Positions 46,221 to 55,197 of a stretch of 64,000 nt of DNA are shown here, piece by piece. Each line of letters begins with the position of its first letter. The first letter of the stretch is position 1. The notes below the pieces were generated by a model. The model saw only the letters and a list, made by a program, of their open reading frames with translations. It did not search any database and was not told the origin of the DNA. Origin of the DNA: Bradyrhizobium sp. 186 (lineage in GTDB: Bacteria; Pseudomonadota; Alphaproteobacteria; Rhizobiales; Xanthobacteraceae); assembly GCF_023101685.1 (NCBI RefSeq), contig NZ_CP082164.1:6138001-6202000 (forward strand), in the 5' to 3' direction. A program made the translations under genes and the position numbers.

Positions 46221-48191
46221 GTGGCCGCACCACATGATGGTGTTTACATGATTATCCGGCTTGCCATGTTGGCCGAGTTAGTGGCGATCACCGCGGCGCT
46301 CGCAATGCCGGAAAGCCTGCAAAGCTTGGGATTGGCATCGTTCACACTTGCAATAGCCGCGCTAGTTGTAGCGATCTTTCCATCATCCACCTCCCTCGGG
46401 CTCGCCAGGCTGCTCCGACCTGGTCTGGTCGTTGTACTCGCGGCTCCCGCGCTCTGGATGGCGCTACAGGCAGTGCCGATGCCCGTGGACACACTCGGCA
46501 ATCCGATCTGGGCGACTGCATCGGCGGCCTTGAACGAGCCTCTCGTCGAAAAAATCACGGTCGATACCGGGGCGACTATGTTCTCGCTCGCGCAGTATTG
46601 CGCTGTGCTCACCGCCGCCCTCGTCACTGCAGTCATCACGCTTGACCGATATCGCGCGGCGCAAGTCCTGCACATTCTACTGTCGATAACCACTATTGCG
46701 ACAGCCATGTGGTTCGGCAAGGAAGCAACCGTTATCGCCGGGCCCGATGGCTCAACCGTCGCAGTGCTCGGCGTCTTGCTCTCCTGCGCGACGGCAATAC
46801 GCGCAGTCGATCAATTACGGCGGCACAGTCGGCCAGGAACAATTGCGCCAGCCGCGGTCCCTGCTCTGTCCGCCGCGGTCATCGCAATGATTGTCTGCTT
46901 GGCCGCGCTGCTCATTCGAACTAACTCCACCGCCGTCGTTGCCGCCCTCCTGGGATCAGGAATCTTGCTCTCGGTGTTCGCTATTCGCAGGTGGTTCTTG
47001 GGCGTGTGGGGTACCGCTGGCGTTCTCGCAACCGCCGCAATATTTTTTATTGCCAGCGTAACGGTCATTCCGTTCAGGACGAACACCGATCTGACGATCG
47101 CCTTGTCAACGAGCAGTCAGATCGCGACAGAACGGATGCTACAGGACGTCAGGCCGGCGGGATCCGGTGCCGGCGCTTCGACGGTCCTTTTGCCGCTTTA
47201 TCGGGACATTGGAATCGGCGTCCCGCGAGAAAGGCCAACGGCTGCCGCCACAATTGTTATAGACATGGGCTGGGCCTTCCTTTGCGGCCTCGTAGTTATA
47301 GCAATGCTCGGCGCTTGTATTCTGATCAGGCGTTCTCTGTCACGAGCTTACAATTATGTGTACCCAGCCTTGGGCGCCGGCGCTTCGATTGCACTGCCAA
47401 TACTAGCCTTTGCCGACCATGGAATTCTGGGGTTGGGCGCATCGCTTTTGGTCGCTGCGCTTTTTGGGTTGGCGTTCGGTCAAAGCGTCCCCGGTGCGAG
47501 CCGGGAGGTCATATCCTTGGAATCGACAGAGGCGTCGGACTGGATGGCCGGCCCAGTTCCGGCGTCTCGTCCAAGGCTCGCGTCAGCGTTTGTCACCATT
47601 TTGCCACGCGTTGCCCTGATGGTTTTTGGAATAGCGCTGATCATGCAAACGATATGGATGGTCCTCCCTGGGTGGTATCTCGGAGGTCAGTCTTCTTTGT
47701 CGGCAGCTTTTTCGGCCGCAGCAGCATGGCCCTCAGCGTCCCGCGGGGATCCGGCTCTCGCCGCGGACGAGCAAAAGACGGCACTTCCAGCAGCGTCGAA
47801 TGCGTTTGCCCGGTCATTGCGCTCTTCGCCGCTTCGCGGCGACATTTGGCTCATTCTGGCGGCGGCGTCTAAGCAGAATTCGACCCAGACGGCAGCCATG
47901 CTCAAGATGTCGTACTATACTGCGCCGAACGATATGTTTCTGCTTCCGTTAAGGCTATCCGTCGCGCTCGCTACAGATGCTGTGGTACGGGAGCCTGAAT
48001 TTCGGGATTTAATCAAGCGGGACGTCAGCCTCGTCGTTACGCATCGACCTACTATCAGACCAGCGCTTGTGGCCGCGTACCGGTCAGCCTCAGGCGAGGG
48101 AAAGATCTATCTCGAGAGCCTAATTTCGGAGTTGGATCCGACCTACCTCGATAGCATGCGCGCGCGGCATTCTCGACAGGGTTCTCGATAA
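46221..48191 (+). CDS. Large polytopic membrane protein, O-antigen ligase/polymerase-like
   Basis: 656 residues from a GTG at 46221; an ATG at 46248 (MIIRLAMLAELVAITAALAM) is equally possible. About 10-11 hydrophobic segments cover residues 10-420 with one more near 470-490 (LASAFVTILPRVALMVFGIA). They are followed by a soluble C-terminal part of about 165 residues rich in alanine and helices (QTAAMLKMSYYTAPNDMFLL), resembling a short helical-repeat region. It lies 48 bases after the Wzc-like gene and before the initiating transferase gene, the position taken by polymerase/ligase-like proteins in exopolysaccharide loci. The specific role is not shown, and a second Wzy candidate already exists at 11170. 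Confidence 0.7.
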   Translation: MAAPHDGVYMIIRLAMLAELVAITAALAMPESLQSLGLASFTLAIAALVVAIFPSSTSLGLARLLRPGLVVVLAAPALWMALQAVPMPVDTLGNPIWATASAALNEPLVEKITVDTGATMFSLAQYCAVLTAALVTAVITLDRYRAAQVLHILLSITTIATAMWFGKEATVIAGPDGSTVAVLGVLLSCATAIRAVDQLRRHSRPGTIAPAAVPALSAAVIAMIVCLAALLIRTNSTAVVAALLGSGILLSVFAIRRWFLGVWGTAGVLATAAIFFIASVTVIPFRTNTDLTIALSTSSQIATERMLQDVRPAGSGAGASTVLLPLYRDIGIGVPRERPTAAATIVIDMGWAFLCGLVVIAMLGACILIRRSLSRAYNYVYPALGAGASIALPILAFADHGILGLGASLLVAALFGLAFGQSVPGASREVISLESTEASDWMAGPVPASRPRLASAFVTILPRVALMVFGIALIMQTIWMVLPGWYLGGQSSLSAAFSAAAAWPSASRGDPALAADEQKTALPAASNAFARSLRSSPLRGDIWLILAAASKQNSTQTAAMLKMSYYTAPNDMFLLPLRLSVALATDAVVREPEFRDLIKRDVSLVVTHRPTIRPALVAAYRSASGEGKIYLESLISELDPTYLDSMRARHSRQGSR

Positions 48192-48540
48192 AGTTCCTCT
48201 GGCCCCGTGACGGCGACTTGCGTGCAGGAAATCTCACTTCCGAGGCACAGCCCTCAGCGAATGAAATTGCGACCTCAAGACCTGAGGACGGAAACAACAT
48301 CCGACTGCGTTGCGAGCTCCAGCGCCCGGAACGGGATTGCCGCCGCTGACCAGGACCCCGGGACAGGGAACGGCGCGGGTAGTTCCCAGGCTATTTAATT
48401 CAATGAACAGGCGATCGAGGAGGATCCGGAGACAACGGGATAGCGCACGCACATTTAAATGGCGTGAATCGCGATTTTCTACTTGATAGATTCAATCACT
48501 TAATAATAAATTAAATAGTAAATCTCGGGGTGTCCCGACA
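48192..48540. promoter_or_regulatory. Gap with AT-rich island before the ExoY-like gene
   Basis: No gene is seen in these 349 bases. Positions 48390-48530 are AT-rich (GCTATTTAATTCAATGAACA, ACTTAATAATAAATTAAATA) and end 10 bases before the ATG at 48541. The region suggests a separate promoter for the initiating transferase. Confidence 0.5.
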
Positions 48541-50010
48541 ATGAATTTCGTGAACAGACATTTCCCCGACCGGGATGAGACGGATCGTGTCAGTCCCACG
48601 CCGGCAGTACCGCGCCAGCACAAATGGCCCCTCCGCTATGACTCGATCGAATACGTGGCGCTGTGTGCGGATATCGCGACCATTCTATTTGCGAGCCTCG
48701 TTTCTACGTTGCTGTACCAAGTTCAAAACGGGCAGGCTGCAGGCGACTTGAGTAACGCACTTGGCTTGGCGCTAGTCAGCGCAGCTTGTCTCGTTTGCCT
48801 GTTGAAGACCCGCGGCCTGTATCGGCCATTTGAGCTCCTCGTCCTCCGAAATCAGATTCGGGCGGTTTGTTTGGCGTGGACGTCATTGTTCGTCCTGATT
48901 TGGGCCGTGTCCGGCTTTGCAATTCGTCCGGGCTCTTCTCAAGAAGCAGGCCCACTCTTCGCCGCCTTCGGCCTCGGCTTGCTTATGGCCGAGCGGTGGG
49001 GAGTTAGGGCGCTTCTGGGAAGGGGCCTGAGCGGCAGAAAATTCGCCAGCACAAATATTGTTCTGATCAGCGATCAACCGCTCTCGAAAAACGCCGGGTT
49101 GTCTGAAACGTTGGCAATGCACGGTTATTGCGTCAAGGGACGGTTCAGCCTGCCTCCGATTGGATTCGGTGCGGCCTGTCGAAGGCGGCTCACCGCCCGC
49201 GTGGTCGACTACATTCGCAGTTCCCAGCTCGACCAGGTGGTGGTGGAAACTAACCCGGAGCGATGGCACGAACTTCGGGCCTTCGTTGCCGATTTACGGG
49301 TATTGCCGCTCCCGATCATGTTCGTGCCGGTCGGCACAACATCCGAATTACTTCGACATCCGACGCGGAGTCTTGGAAGTGCCGTTTGCGTAGAACTCCA
49401 GCGCGGTCCCCTTACGCCGCTCGAATGCGCGACCAAGCGAACGATTGATCTTGTCGGCGCGGGACTCGCCTTGACGATATTGGCACCGCTGCTTGCGCTG
49501 GCTGCGGTCGCGATCAAGCTGGATTCCCCAGGCCCTATATTCTTTCGCCAACAACGCTGTGGTTTTAACGGCCGGATATTCTTGATCCGCAAATTCCGGA
49601 CGATGCATGTGCTCGAGGATGGTCCAGTGATCCTTCAGGCCAACCCCGTCGATCGACGCGTCACCCGCGTCGGCAAATGGCTGCGCCGGACAAGCTTCGA
49701 TGAACTGCCACAGCTGCTAAATGTTCTCGACGGCAGCATGTCGCTGGTGGGTCCGCGTCCTCATGCCCTGGCTCACGACGGAGAATTTGACAAGCTCGTG
49801 CGGAACTACGCCCTTCGCCGCAGGGTTAGGCCAGGACTGACCGGATGGGCCCAAGTGCACGGCTGCCGCGGCCCAACCCCCACAGCCGTCACGATCGAAA
49901 CACGTGTACAATACGATCTCTGGTACATCGACAACTGGGGCCTTCAGCTGGATCTCGTAATCCTGCTGCGAACTCCCATGGAAGTGCTGCGGGGGCGCAA
50001 CGCCTATTAG
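48541..50010 (+). CDS. Polyprenyl-phosphate sugar-1-phosphate transferase (ExoY/WbaP-like)
   Basis: 489 residues. Four to five N-terminal hydrophobic segments (about 35-165) are followed by a cytoplasmic CoA-binding-like domain (to about 290). A further span ([20 protein letters not shown]) precedes the catalytic bacterial sugar-transferase domain: [60 protein letters not shown] and [19 protein letters not shown]. It starts repeat-unit synthesis by placing hexose 1-phosphate on undecaprenyl phosphate at the inner membrane. The gene ends 67 bases from the convergent H-NS-like gene. Confidence 0.94.
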   Translation: MNFVNRHFPDRDETDRVSPTPAVPRQHKWPLRYDSIEYVALCADIATILFASLVSTLLYQVQNGQAAGDLSNALGLALVSAACLVCLLKTRGLYRPFELLVLRNQIRAVCLAWTSLFVLIWAVSGFAIRPGSSQEAGPLFAAFGLGLLMAERWGVRALLGRGLSGRKFASTNIVLISDQPLSKNAGLSETLAMHGYCVKGRFSLPPIGFGAACRRRLTARVVDYIRSSQLDQVVVETNPERWHELRAFVADLRVLPLPIMFVPVGTTSELLRHPTRSLGSAVCVELQRGPLTPLECATKRTIDLVGAGLALTILAPLLALAAVAIKLDSPGPIFFRQQRCGFNGRIFLIRKFRTMHVLEDGPVILQANPVDRRVTRVGKWLRRTSFDELPQLLNVLDGSMSLVGPRPHALAHDGEFDKLVRNYALRRRVRPGLTGWAQVHGCRGPTPTAVTIETRVQYDLWYIDNWGLQLDLVILLRTPMEVLRGRNAY

Positions 50011-50077
50011 GCGTACAGAATCATGGCGCTGCGCCGGCTAGTTGATCACAACCGCCCACCGTTCAATGCAGATCAGG

Positions 50078-50446
50078 TCACGCCCGCTGACGAAGCTTCG
50101 GACTTGCATCCCCTATACGGAACTCCTCAATCCTCCGGCCAGACTTCATGGCAGCAACCAACCACCGCGGCCGCTTGCCACGCCCCGACCAGGTCTCGGA
50201 CGTCTGGGGGTTCCGATATTTCGGCAGCACCCGCGGATATTTGCGTCTGGCTTTGGCAGTCGGAGACATGCCCGACCCGCTTGAGTCCGCCAAAACAGCC
50301 ATCCCGCCCCCGAGAACCGCCAGGCGCTTCTCCAGCTCGTGCTTTTCCGCCTTAATCCGGTCCGATAGAATCCCGCTGATTTCCTCATGAAGCGACCAGA
50401 GATCGTCAAGGGACATTGATTCTAATTCGAGTTTCTTAGCTGACAT
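50078..50446 (-). CDS. H-NS-family nucleoid-associated protein, copy 1
   Basis: 122 residues from the ATG at 50446. The frame extends 18 codons further without resemblance. An N-terminal coiled-coil oligomerisation region (MSLDDLWSLHEEISGILSDR, about 11-45) is followed by a flexible linker. The C-terminal H-NS DNA-binding motif is visible as YRNPQTSETWSGRGKRPRWL (about 88-107), with the GRGKRP loop in the place of the minor-groove 'RGR' hook, then VAAMKSGRRIEEF. The family binds AT-rich DNA and usually represses horizontally acquired genes. It converges on the ExoY-like gene. Confidence 0.92.
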   Translation of the reverse strand: MSAKKLELESMSLDDLWSLHEEISGILSDRIKAEKHELEKRLAVLGGGMAVLADSSGSGMSPTAKARRKYPRVLPKYRNPQTSETWSGRGKRPRWLVAAMKSGRRIEEFRIGDASPKLRQRA

Positions 50447-50695
50447 GTTTGCACCGTGTGGTTGCGCCCATCTAATAATGCCCCAACTGACATTAATCAA
50501 GACGGTGAACTCGACTTACCCAGAAAAATGTATGGAACCGAACTAAAGTTCGCGTTCCAGATAACTGCGTCGTAACCGCCAATCAAGCCGGAAAAATGAG
50601 CTATCCGCATAATTTAATGGCGGAGGGGGTAATACCACACGCCCTACGTGCATCCGCGGAACCGTTCAAGCGCCACTCAAGGCAAAAGGGATGCA
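50447..50695. other. 249-bp gap between two leftward genes
   Basis: No gene is seen. A short AT-rich patch with GCATAATTTAATGG (about 50607-50620) lies 160-175 bases before the H-NS copy 1 start and could be its promoter or operator. Confidence 0.4.
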
Positions 50696-50962
50696 TCAAG
50701 CGGGCCACACGAGCAATCTACAACGCCACATTCTCGACGAATGTCGTTGGCGCGTGAGGCTGCTATTCCTTCTTCTGGGCAGATTTATCGCTGCGCGACC
50801 TTCGGATGGCCGCAAACGGGAGCGAATAACCTCAATGTCCCTCAGCGCACGTCGTCTGAGCTCGATTTGGGCCTTTAGGGTCTGAATGTCCGATAATGCA
50901 GCCGAGGGAACGATAAACCGGCTGATCGAATCTTGAAGCCGCCCAAGAGGATGCTCGATCAA
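50696..50962 (-). CDS. Hypothetical small protein (88 aa) with strong ribosome-binding site
   Basis: A TTG at 50962 is preceded by GAGGAGGGG with 6-base spacing, unusually strong for this window. The product (MIEHPLGRLQDSISRFIVPS and on) has an amphipathic helix in the middle (ALSDIQTLKAQIELRRRALR) and a basic, serine/arginine-rich tail. No signal peptide or membrane span. Unrecognised; possibly a nucleic-acid-binding or regulatory protein, given its place between two H-NS-like genes, but this is inference. Confidence 0.5.
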   Translation of the reverse strand: MIEHPLGRLQDSISRFIVPSAALSDIQTLKAQIELRRRALRDIEVIRSRLRPSEGRAAINLPRRRNSSLTRQRHSSRMWRCRLLVWPA

Positions 50963-51007
50963 GGTTATCCCCTCCTCTTTGCATCCGCTGCAAATTATGA
51001 TCTGCCC

Positions 51008-51068
51008 GGACCATTTAATAAAATAATTCTCGCAATAATTATTAAATAATATATTATTTATTTATTGT
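51008..51068. promoter_or_regulatory. AT-rich divergent region between the 88-aa gene and H-NS copy 2
   Basis: Nearly pure AT over about 55 bases (TTTAATAAAATAATTCTCGC, AATTATTAAATAATATATTA, TTTATTTATTG), with inverted symmetry around AATTATTAAATAAT. It lies 119 bases before the H-NS copy 2 start and 46 bases before the 88-aa gene's start. It is a likely autoregulatory site for an AT-binding protein (inference). Confidence 0.55.
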
Positions 51069-51186
51069 CGCGTCAATTTGCAGTGACTGACTTTGGTCCA
51101 TCGTTCATTCGCCGGTCGGGCAACGATACTCGAAATGTGAGGATGACAGATGGATCAGGTGTCAGTCGAACGGTGACGAGAATGCT

Positions 51187-51570
51187 ATGCGTCGGCAAGA
51201 TCTCGAAGCCATGGACTTTGAGGAACTGTGGCTCCTCCACGAGGAGCTGACAAAGATACTTGCCGAAAAGATCACGGCCGAGAAGCGGGAACTCGAAAAA
51301 CGTCTTGCGCAACTCAACCAGCCGGATCAATTCGGTGGAGTTGAAAGAGGGGCCGAGACAGGAAAAGGCCTGCCGCCGCGCCGCAAATACCCGAAGGTCG
51401 TGCCGAAATACGTCAATCCACTCCAGCCGACAGAGACTTGGTCGGGACGTGGTAAGCAGCCTCGCTGGCTGGTTGCCGCGCTTCAATCGGGGCACACGCT
51501 GGAGGAGTTCAGGATTCGCGAGAACGGCGACTCGTCCGATCGGAATGCTGGTGGTCAAGGGCATTCCTAA
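51187..51570 (+). CDS. H-NS-family nucleoid-associated protein, copy 2
   Basis: 127 residues. The N-terminal coiled coil (MDFEELWLLHEELTKILAEK, about 9-28, then KREL-EKRLAQL) aligns with copy 1 (MSLDDLWSLHEEISGILSDR). The DNA-binding end is YVNPLQPTETWSGRGKQPRW (about 83-102) followed by LVAALQSGHTLEEFRI. The shared architecture and near-identical GRGK-P-RWLVAA segment mark the two as paralogues likely able to co-oligomerise. The gene is divergent from the 88-aa gene across the most AT-rich island of the window. Confidence 0.92.
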   Translation: MRRQDLEAMDFEELWLLHEELTKILAEKITAEKRELEKRLAQLNQPDQFGGVERGAETGKGLPPRRKYPKVVPKYVNPLQPTETWSGRGKQPRWLVAALQSGHTLEEFRIRENGDSSDRNAGGQGHS

Positions 51571-51732
51571 CCCTGCGCAACTGCACAGATGCAGAGTTGC
51601 CTGAAAATGCTTGGCGGAATCCGGAAGCCTGCCGACCTGGAGCACGTTCGGGAACGCAGCTGATTGAAAACCCGTTCCGTCAAGGAATCTGCTCCACACT
51701 CCCTCGAAGGCGCTCGTGTGACGTTGCTGGCT

Positions 51733-52812
51733 TCAGACCTTTCCCACACGAATAGCGGTGGCCGCCCTCAACAAAAACTGTAAGGTGTCCGCTCTTGGCA
51801 TCGACCACAATCCAGGCCGGCGCGCGGTGGGTGGCGCGTAGCCAGTGGTCGCCTCCCTCCGATAATTTCTGAGGTCCAGGACTGTCATTGCGAGAAAAGG
51901 CACACGTGTGGCCGGAAAGCGTGCCTGCATCAATTGCCGCATGAACTGGAGGCGAGGAATCAGTCGGGAGCGCATCGAGTGTGGGATCTCGACCCCAAGC
52001 AGCGCAGCGAGAGCGAGCAGCTGGGTTTCGACTGCGTTCTTCATCAATTCGCCCGAGACATGAGAGGAAAGCTCCTTCCAGTCCAGGCCCTCGACGGAAT
52101 TGTTCAGGTCGCGCAATTCGACAAGATGCCGCAGATCGAGATCGCCGAGCCAATAACCATAGTCTTGAAACTGATCATGGATGATCAACATGAGCGCTCG
52201 GTAGGTGGGCGTCGGGATGTATACGCTCCCCCGCCCCAGCAGCGCGCGGACGCAGTGGTTCAGAGCATGTCCGGGGCCACGGTAGCGGTACGCAGGGCCT
52301 GGAGCGGCGCGCTGCAGATCGATGGTTCCGACATCCCGCGACCGATTTAACTCGACATACCATCTTCGGCTTTCGGGGGGCGCCTGATCATGAATTTCAT
52401 AGCCGATCGCGCCCAGAGCGGCGACCGCTCTTTCAGCTTCGTCCGGGACAACCATAATATCCAGATCACACATCAGCCGAACTCCGCGTCGCTCATCAGG
52501 CGCGGTGGCCAGCGCTGCGGCCCCCTTGAGCAACACCGGCGTCACTCCCTGGCCGTTCATCGCAACGACAGCCTCTTCCAATTGACCGGCCAACCGATCG
52601 TTGCGCAGCACGTTTCGGCGATAGATCTGGCGGATATACGTGCAGACGTCCTCCGGCAACACCGATGCAAATTGATCGACGAAGTCAATAAGCGCCGGCG
52701 TCGTCAACGTCTGGTTTGCAAGCCCGATTACGGACGTCCACTCCACATCGACCGGCGGCAAGCCCCGCAAGCAATTGCACAGGCTCGTCAGTGCCGCACT
52801 ATGCTTTGCCAT
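51733..52812 (-). CDS. Nucleotidyltransferase-fold protein (NTP_transf_5-like)
   Basis: 359 residues. The nucleotidyltransferase fold is shown by VTPVLLKGAAALATAPDERR (about 90-109) and the metal-binding LMCDLDIMVVPDEAERAVAA (about 113-132, D-x-D). YGYWGLGDLDLRHL-like text (actual YGYWLGDLDLRHLVELRDLN, near 216-235) and YRALMLIIHDQFQDYG are further family blocks. Such proteins often accompany HPr-kinase-like and PqqD-like proteins in exopolysaccharide or peptide-modification loci. The start overlaps the PqqD-HprK gene by 14 bases, so the two are translationally coupled. Substrate unknown. Confidence 0.82.
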   Translation of the reverse strand: MAKHSAALTSLCNCLRGLPPVDVEWTSVIGLANQTLTTPALIDFVDQFASVLPEDVCTYIRQIYRRNVLRNDRLAGQLEEAVVAMNGQGVTPVLLKGAAALATAPDERRGVRLMCDLDIMVVPDEAERAVAALGAIGYEIHDQAPPESRRWYVELNRSRDVGTIDLQRAAPGPAYRYRGPGHALNHCVRALLGRGSVYIPTPTYRALMLIIHDQFQDYGYWLGDLDLRHLVELRDLNNSVEGLDWKELSSHVSGELMKNAVETQLLALAALLGVEIPHSMRSRLIPRLQFMRQLMQARFPATRVPFLAMTVLDLRNYRREATTGYAPPTARRPGLWSMPRADTLQFLLRAATAIRVGKV

Positions 52813-53932
52813 TGCATAAATCCATCAGCAGCCCCCGAGCCTCCGCCGACTCGCAATAGGTAAGTTGAAACGATCGCGCGCCCGCAACAATCCGCCTCAA
52901 AGCGAAAAAGCCGGCCTGCGACATTCTCCCATCGACGGCAAATGCGCTCTCAATGAGTCGCTTCATTGAATCAAGCTGATCCAGCGCGGTCAGCTCGACG
53001 GAGCCGCTTGCAACCCGGTTCAAAAAGATGATCCAGCTGGCGGAAAGACATCCGTTGTGCGCGTCCGGAATTGGCAAATACCGCACCTGAGCGCCATCGG
53101 ACCGGCAATGCGTCACGTCCTTCCAGTCGCCATATAGTCGCGAGAGCAATCCCCACGAGCCCGCCTTGAGAGTGAGAGCAAACGGAATTCCGGAGATCAT
53201 TCCATCAGCCCCGATCAGCGCGACATCATCGCCAGCATACTGAAATCCCGCATCCATCAGCTCCAGCGTCAGGGTTGACTTTCCGGCTCCCGGTTCACCG
53301 CACAGCAGCAAGCCCATATCGCCCTTCGTGAGAGAGGCGGCATGCAGGGCGAAGGCGCAGTGATCGCTCCGGATAATTCGGTCGGTGAGATAGGCTTTGA
53401 TCGTAGGTGCCAGGGCGTCGACCCCGCATCTCTGGACGCGCGCGTCATCTCCGCGAAAGTACACCTGATTTCCGAACGCCATCACCTCGATGACGATGTC
53501 GTCGTCTGCTCCGTGGTCCTGGGCACAAAACAGGCACGCCAACTCTTTCAACAAGTCCCGATTGGCACCCCGGATGCTGATCCTGCGTCGACCTAAAGTC
53601 GCCGATAAGGCACAATGGGTCGACATTCGCCAGACCAGATTGAGCAGCCCTCGGTCAAGCCAGGCGTTCATAGCTTGGTGCGTGAATTGGCGCGCTGTGC
53701 GCTCGTCAATACCTAGCTTTCCAAGCTCCTGACAAATGCCATCCAAGGAAGCATCTTCCACCAACCTGCACCAAATGAACGCCCCCACTTGGTCCAGTTC
53801 GTAGATCGTCTGCTTTGTCTCGCTGAAAAGAACCGATCGGCCGTCCAGCAGAGCAAAGAGTGCATCTGCGGCCGGCCTCAAAATATTCTCGGGCGATGAT
53901 TTACCCAGCACGGCTTCAGCCAATATTGACAA
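52799..53932 (-). CDS. PqqD-like / HPr-kinase-like fusion protein
   Basis: 377 residues. Residues about 20-100 resemble a PqqD-type peptide-carrier domain (VLFSETKQTIYELDQVGAFI, then a three-helix segment LDGICQELGKLGIDERTARQ). The C-terminal half is an HPr kinase/phosphorylase-like domain: HAASLTKGDMGLLLCGEPGA leading into the P-loop GEPGAGKSTLTLELMDAGFQ (about 211-230), then YAGDDVALI with the acidic residue following the P-loop strand. In related gene sets these are two separate proteins; here they are one chain. It may phosphorylate a small carrier or peptide bound by the PqqD part (inference). A separate 80-aa gene lies upstream in the same direction. Confidence 0.82.
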   Translation of the reverse strand: MSILAEAVLGKSSPENILRPAADALFALLDGRSVLFSETKQTIYELDQVGAFIWCRLVEDASLDGICQELGKLGIDERTARQFTHQAMNAWLDRGLLNLVWRMSTHCALSATLGRRRISIRGANRDLLKELACLFCAQDHGADDDIVIEVMAFGNQVYFRGDDARVQRCGVDALAPTIKAYLTDRIIRSDHCAFALHAASLTKGDMGLLLCGEPGAGKSTLTLELMDAGFQYAGDDVALIGADGMISGIPFALTLKAGSWGLLSRLYGDWKDVTHCRSDGAQVRYLPIPDAHNGCLSASWIIFLNRVASGSVELTALDQLDSMKRLIESAFAVDGRMSQAGFFALRRIVAGARSFQLTYCESAEARGLLMDLCNGKA

Positions 53933-54160
53933 AGATCTATCTCGTCACTGTTCGATCGGGCTCTGGCCGGCGACAGCACGTCCGTCTCCCTGTGCTCGTC
54001 ACCAAACAAACTCGCGCGGCCGATGAACTCAACGGCAGCTCCCCCAGAGATGCTGGCGCCGCAACTCGTTTGATCTGCCTGCGGCCTCAATGCGCTCATC
54101 CTGGTGCGGTAGGGGCGCATCCTCAGGCTGCAATTGATTTCGATGCGATTATCCGGTCCC

Positions 54161-54403
54161 TCACGCCGCCAGCTGATCGCCCTCGCGCGTTTCAGATGGA
54201 GCAATATTCAATATTTGGTCTTCGACAAAGCTCCTCCGCGCCAGCAGGCGGTGAGCGTTGAGCAGATATCGGTGGGCCTCCCGATCAGCACTCCGCTCTC
54301 GCAGAATGCGCTCCCGCTCGCCTATGCTTAACAATTTCAGGCGAACTTGGGCCAACTGACGCGCAGTCGAGGTGGATGCGTTCTTATGAACCAACTCCCA
54401 CAT
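54161..54403 (-). CDS. Small helical protein (80 aa) upstream of the PqqD-HprK module
   Basis: The ATG at 54403 follows GGAGGAAACG, the clearest Shine-Dalgarno in this part. The product (MWELVHKNASTSTARQLAQV and on) is strongly helical and basic with many Arg/Glu pairs (GERERILRERSADREAHRYL) and no membrane span. It is first in a leftward set with the PqqD-HprK fusion (228-bp gap) and the nucleotidyltransferase, behind an AT-rich promoter region. Not recognised; it could be a partner or substrate of the kinase module, or an independent regulator. Confidence 0.55.
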   Translation of the reverse strand: MWELVHKNASTSTARQLAQVRLKLLSIGERERILRERSADREAHRYLLNAHRLLARRSFVEDQILNIAPSETREGDQLAA

Positions 54404-54424
54404 CGTTTCCTCCAGTCGGACGGA

Positions 54425-54535
54425 ATTTGTTACTTTAGCTTACGCCATTGGCGAAAATTAACAACAGGCTTTATAATTTAAAATTTCTTTCACAAATTGT
54501 TTCACGATAAAACAGAGCCAGATTAAATAGCGGAC
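54425..54535. promoter_or_regulatory. AT-rich island upstream of the 80-aa gene
   Basis: Contains GAATTTGTTACTTTAGCTTA, GCTTTATAATTTAAAATTTC and CAGATTAAATAGC, 20-130 bases before the ATG at 54403. TTTATAAT could serve as a -10 element on either strand. Confidence 0.5.
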
Positions 54536-54828
54536 ATGCTTGGCGCGGCGCCGCTGAGACCAGATTCTTCTGCGAAGGATTGAGCAAAGGAGTTTTGAGC
54601 ACATCGACCAGGGCGCATGGTTCTGCCGGCACAGGCAAGCCTCGTCCTGGTTCAACGACCGCAATGGCGCGCTTCATCCCGTTCCTACGAAGGATCGGCG
54701 AACCCGACGATTGCGAACGCGAATGATCTCAGGCTGGTGTTGAGGCTCATATAAAATCTGATGGTCGCGCAAGAACGACACATCACCCAACCCGGTCGTA
54801 GAATATTTTACGGTTTATCAAGAGTGGA

Positions 54829-54978
54829 GTGAAGCCAGTGAGAGCGTTGGCCGATTGGTCCATCGAAGAAATCCTGATCTTTTCCGCAGCGAGTGGCTCA
54901 GTCCGCTCCGAGGCCGCATGCACTCAGATTGGTCAATTGTTAGAGCCGCCCCAGCAGCTTTTGATAGCGCCAGGCTAA
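54829..54978 (+). CDS. Possible small protein (49 aa)
   Basis: GTG start at 54829 with a purine-rich AAGAGTGGA just upstream. The product has a helix-like core (RALADWSIEEILIFSAASGS) resembling the short W-x2-EE helix seen in small alphaproteobacterial proteins. Evidence is weak: no family match that I am sure of, and no operon context. Confidence 0.3.
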   Translation: MKPVRALADWSIEEILIFSAASGSVRSEAACTQIGQLLEPPQQLLIAPG

Positions 54979-55197
54979 TCAGCATCCGCGGCTACCCAGC
55001 CACCAAGGACCCGCCCGGGATTCGCTGAAGCAGCGATCCGGCCGGTTGGACAAGCGAGATCGCGAGCAAGCCGCCCCTAGCTCGGACAAACTGTTGCAGT
55101 GCGCGATGCCCCCCAAGTAACCCGCACTGTCAGAAACGCGCAGTCCAATCGGCCGGTCTTTTTTGAACCGACAACAAGCAATTTGAGGGAGGCTCAC

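Noticed and set aside
53878..54204. Open frame of 108 aa between the 80-aa gene and the PqqD-HprK fusion
   Set aside because: It overlaps both neighbours' ends in another frame. Its SALRPQADQ segment resembles a sequence often mis-called as protein in Bradyrhizobium intergenic repeats.
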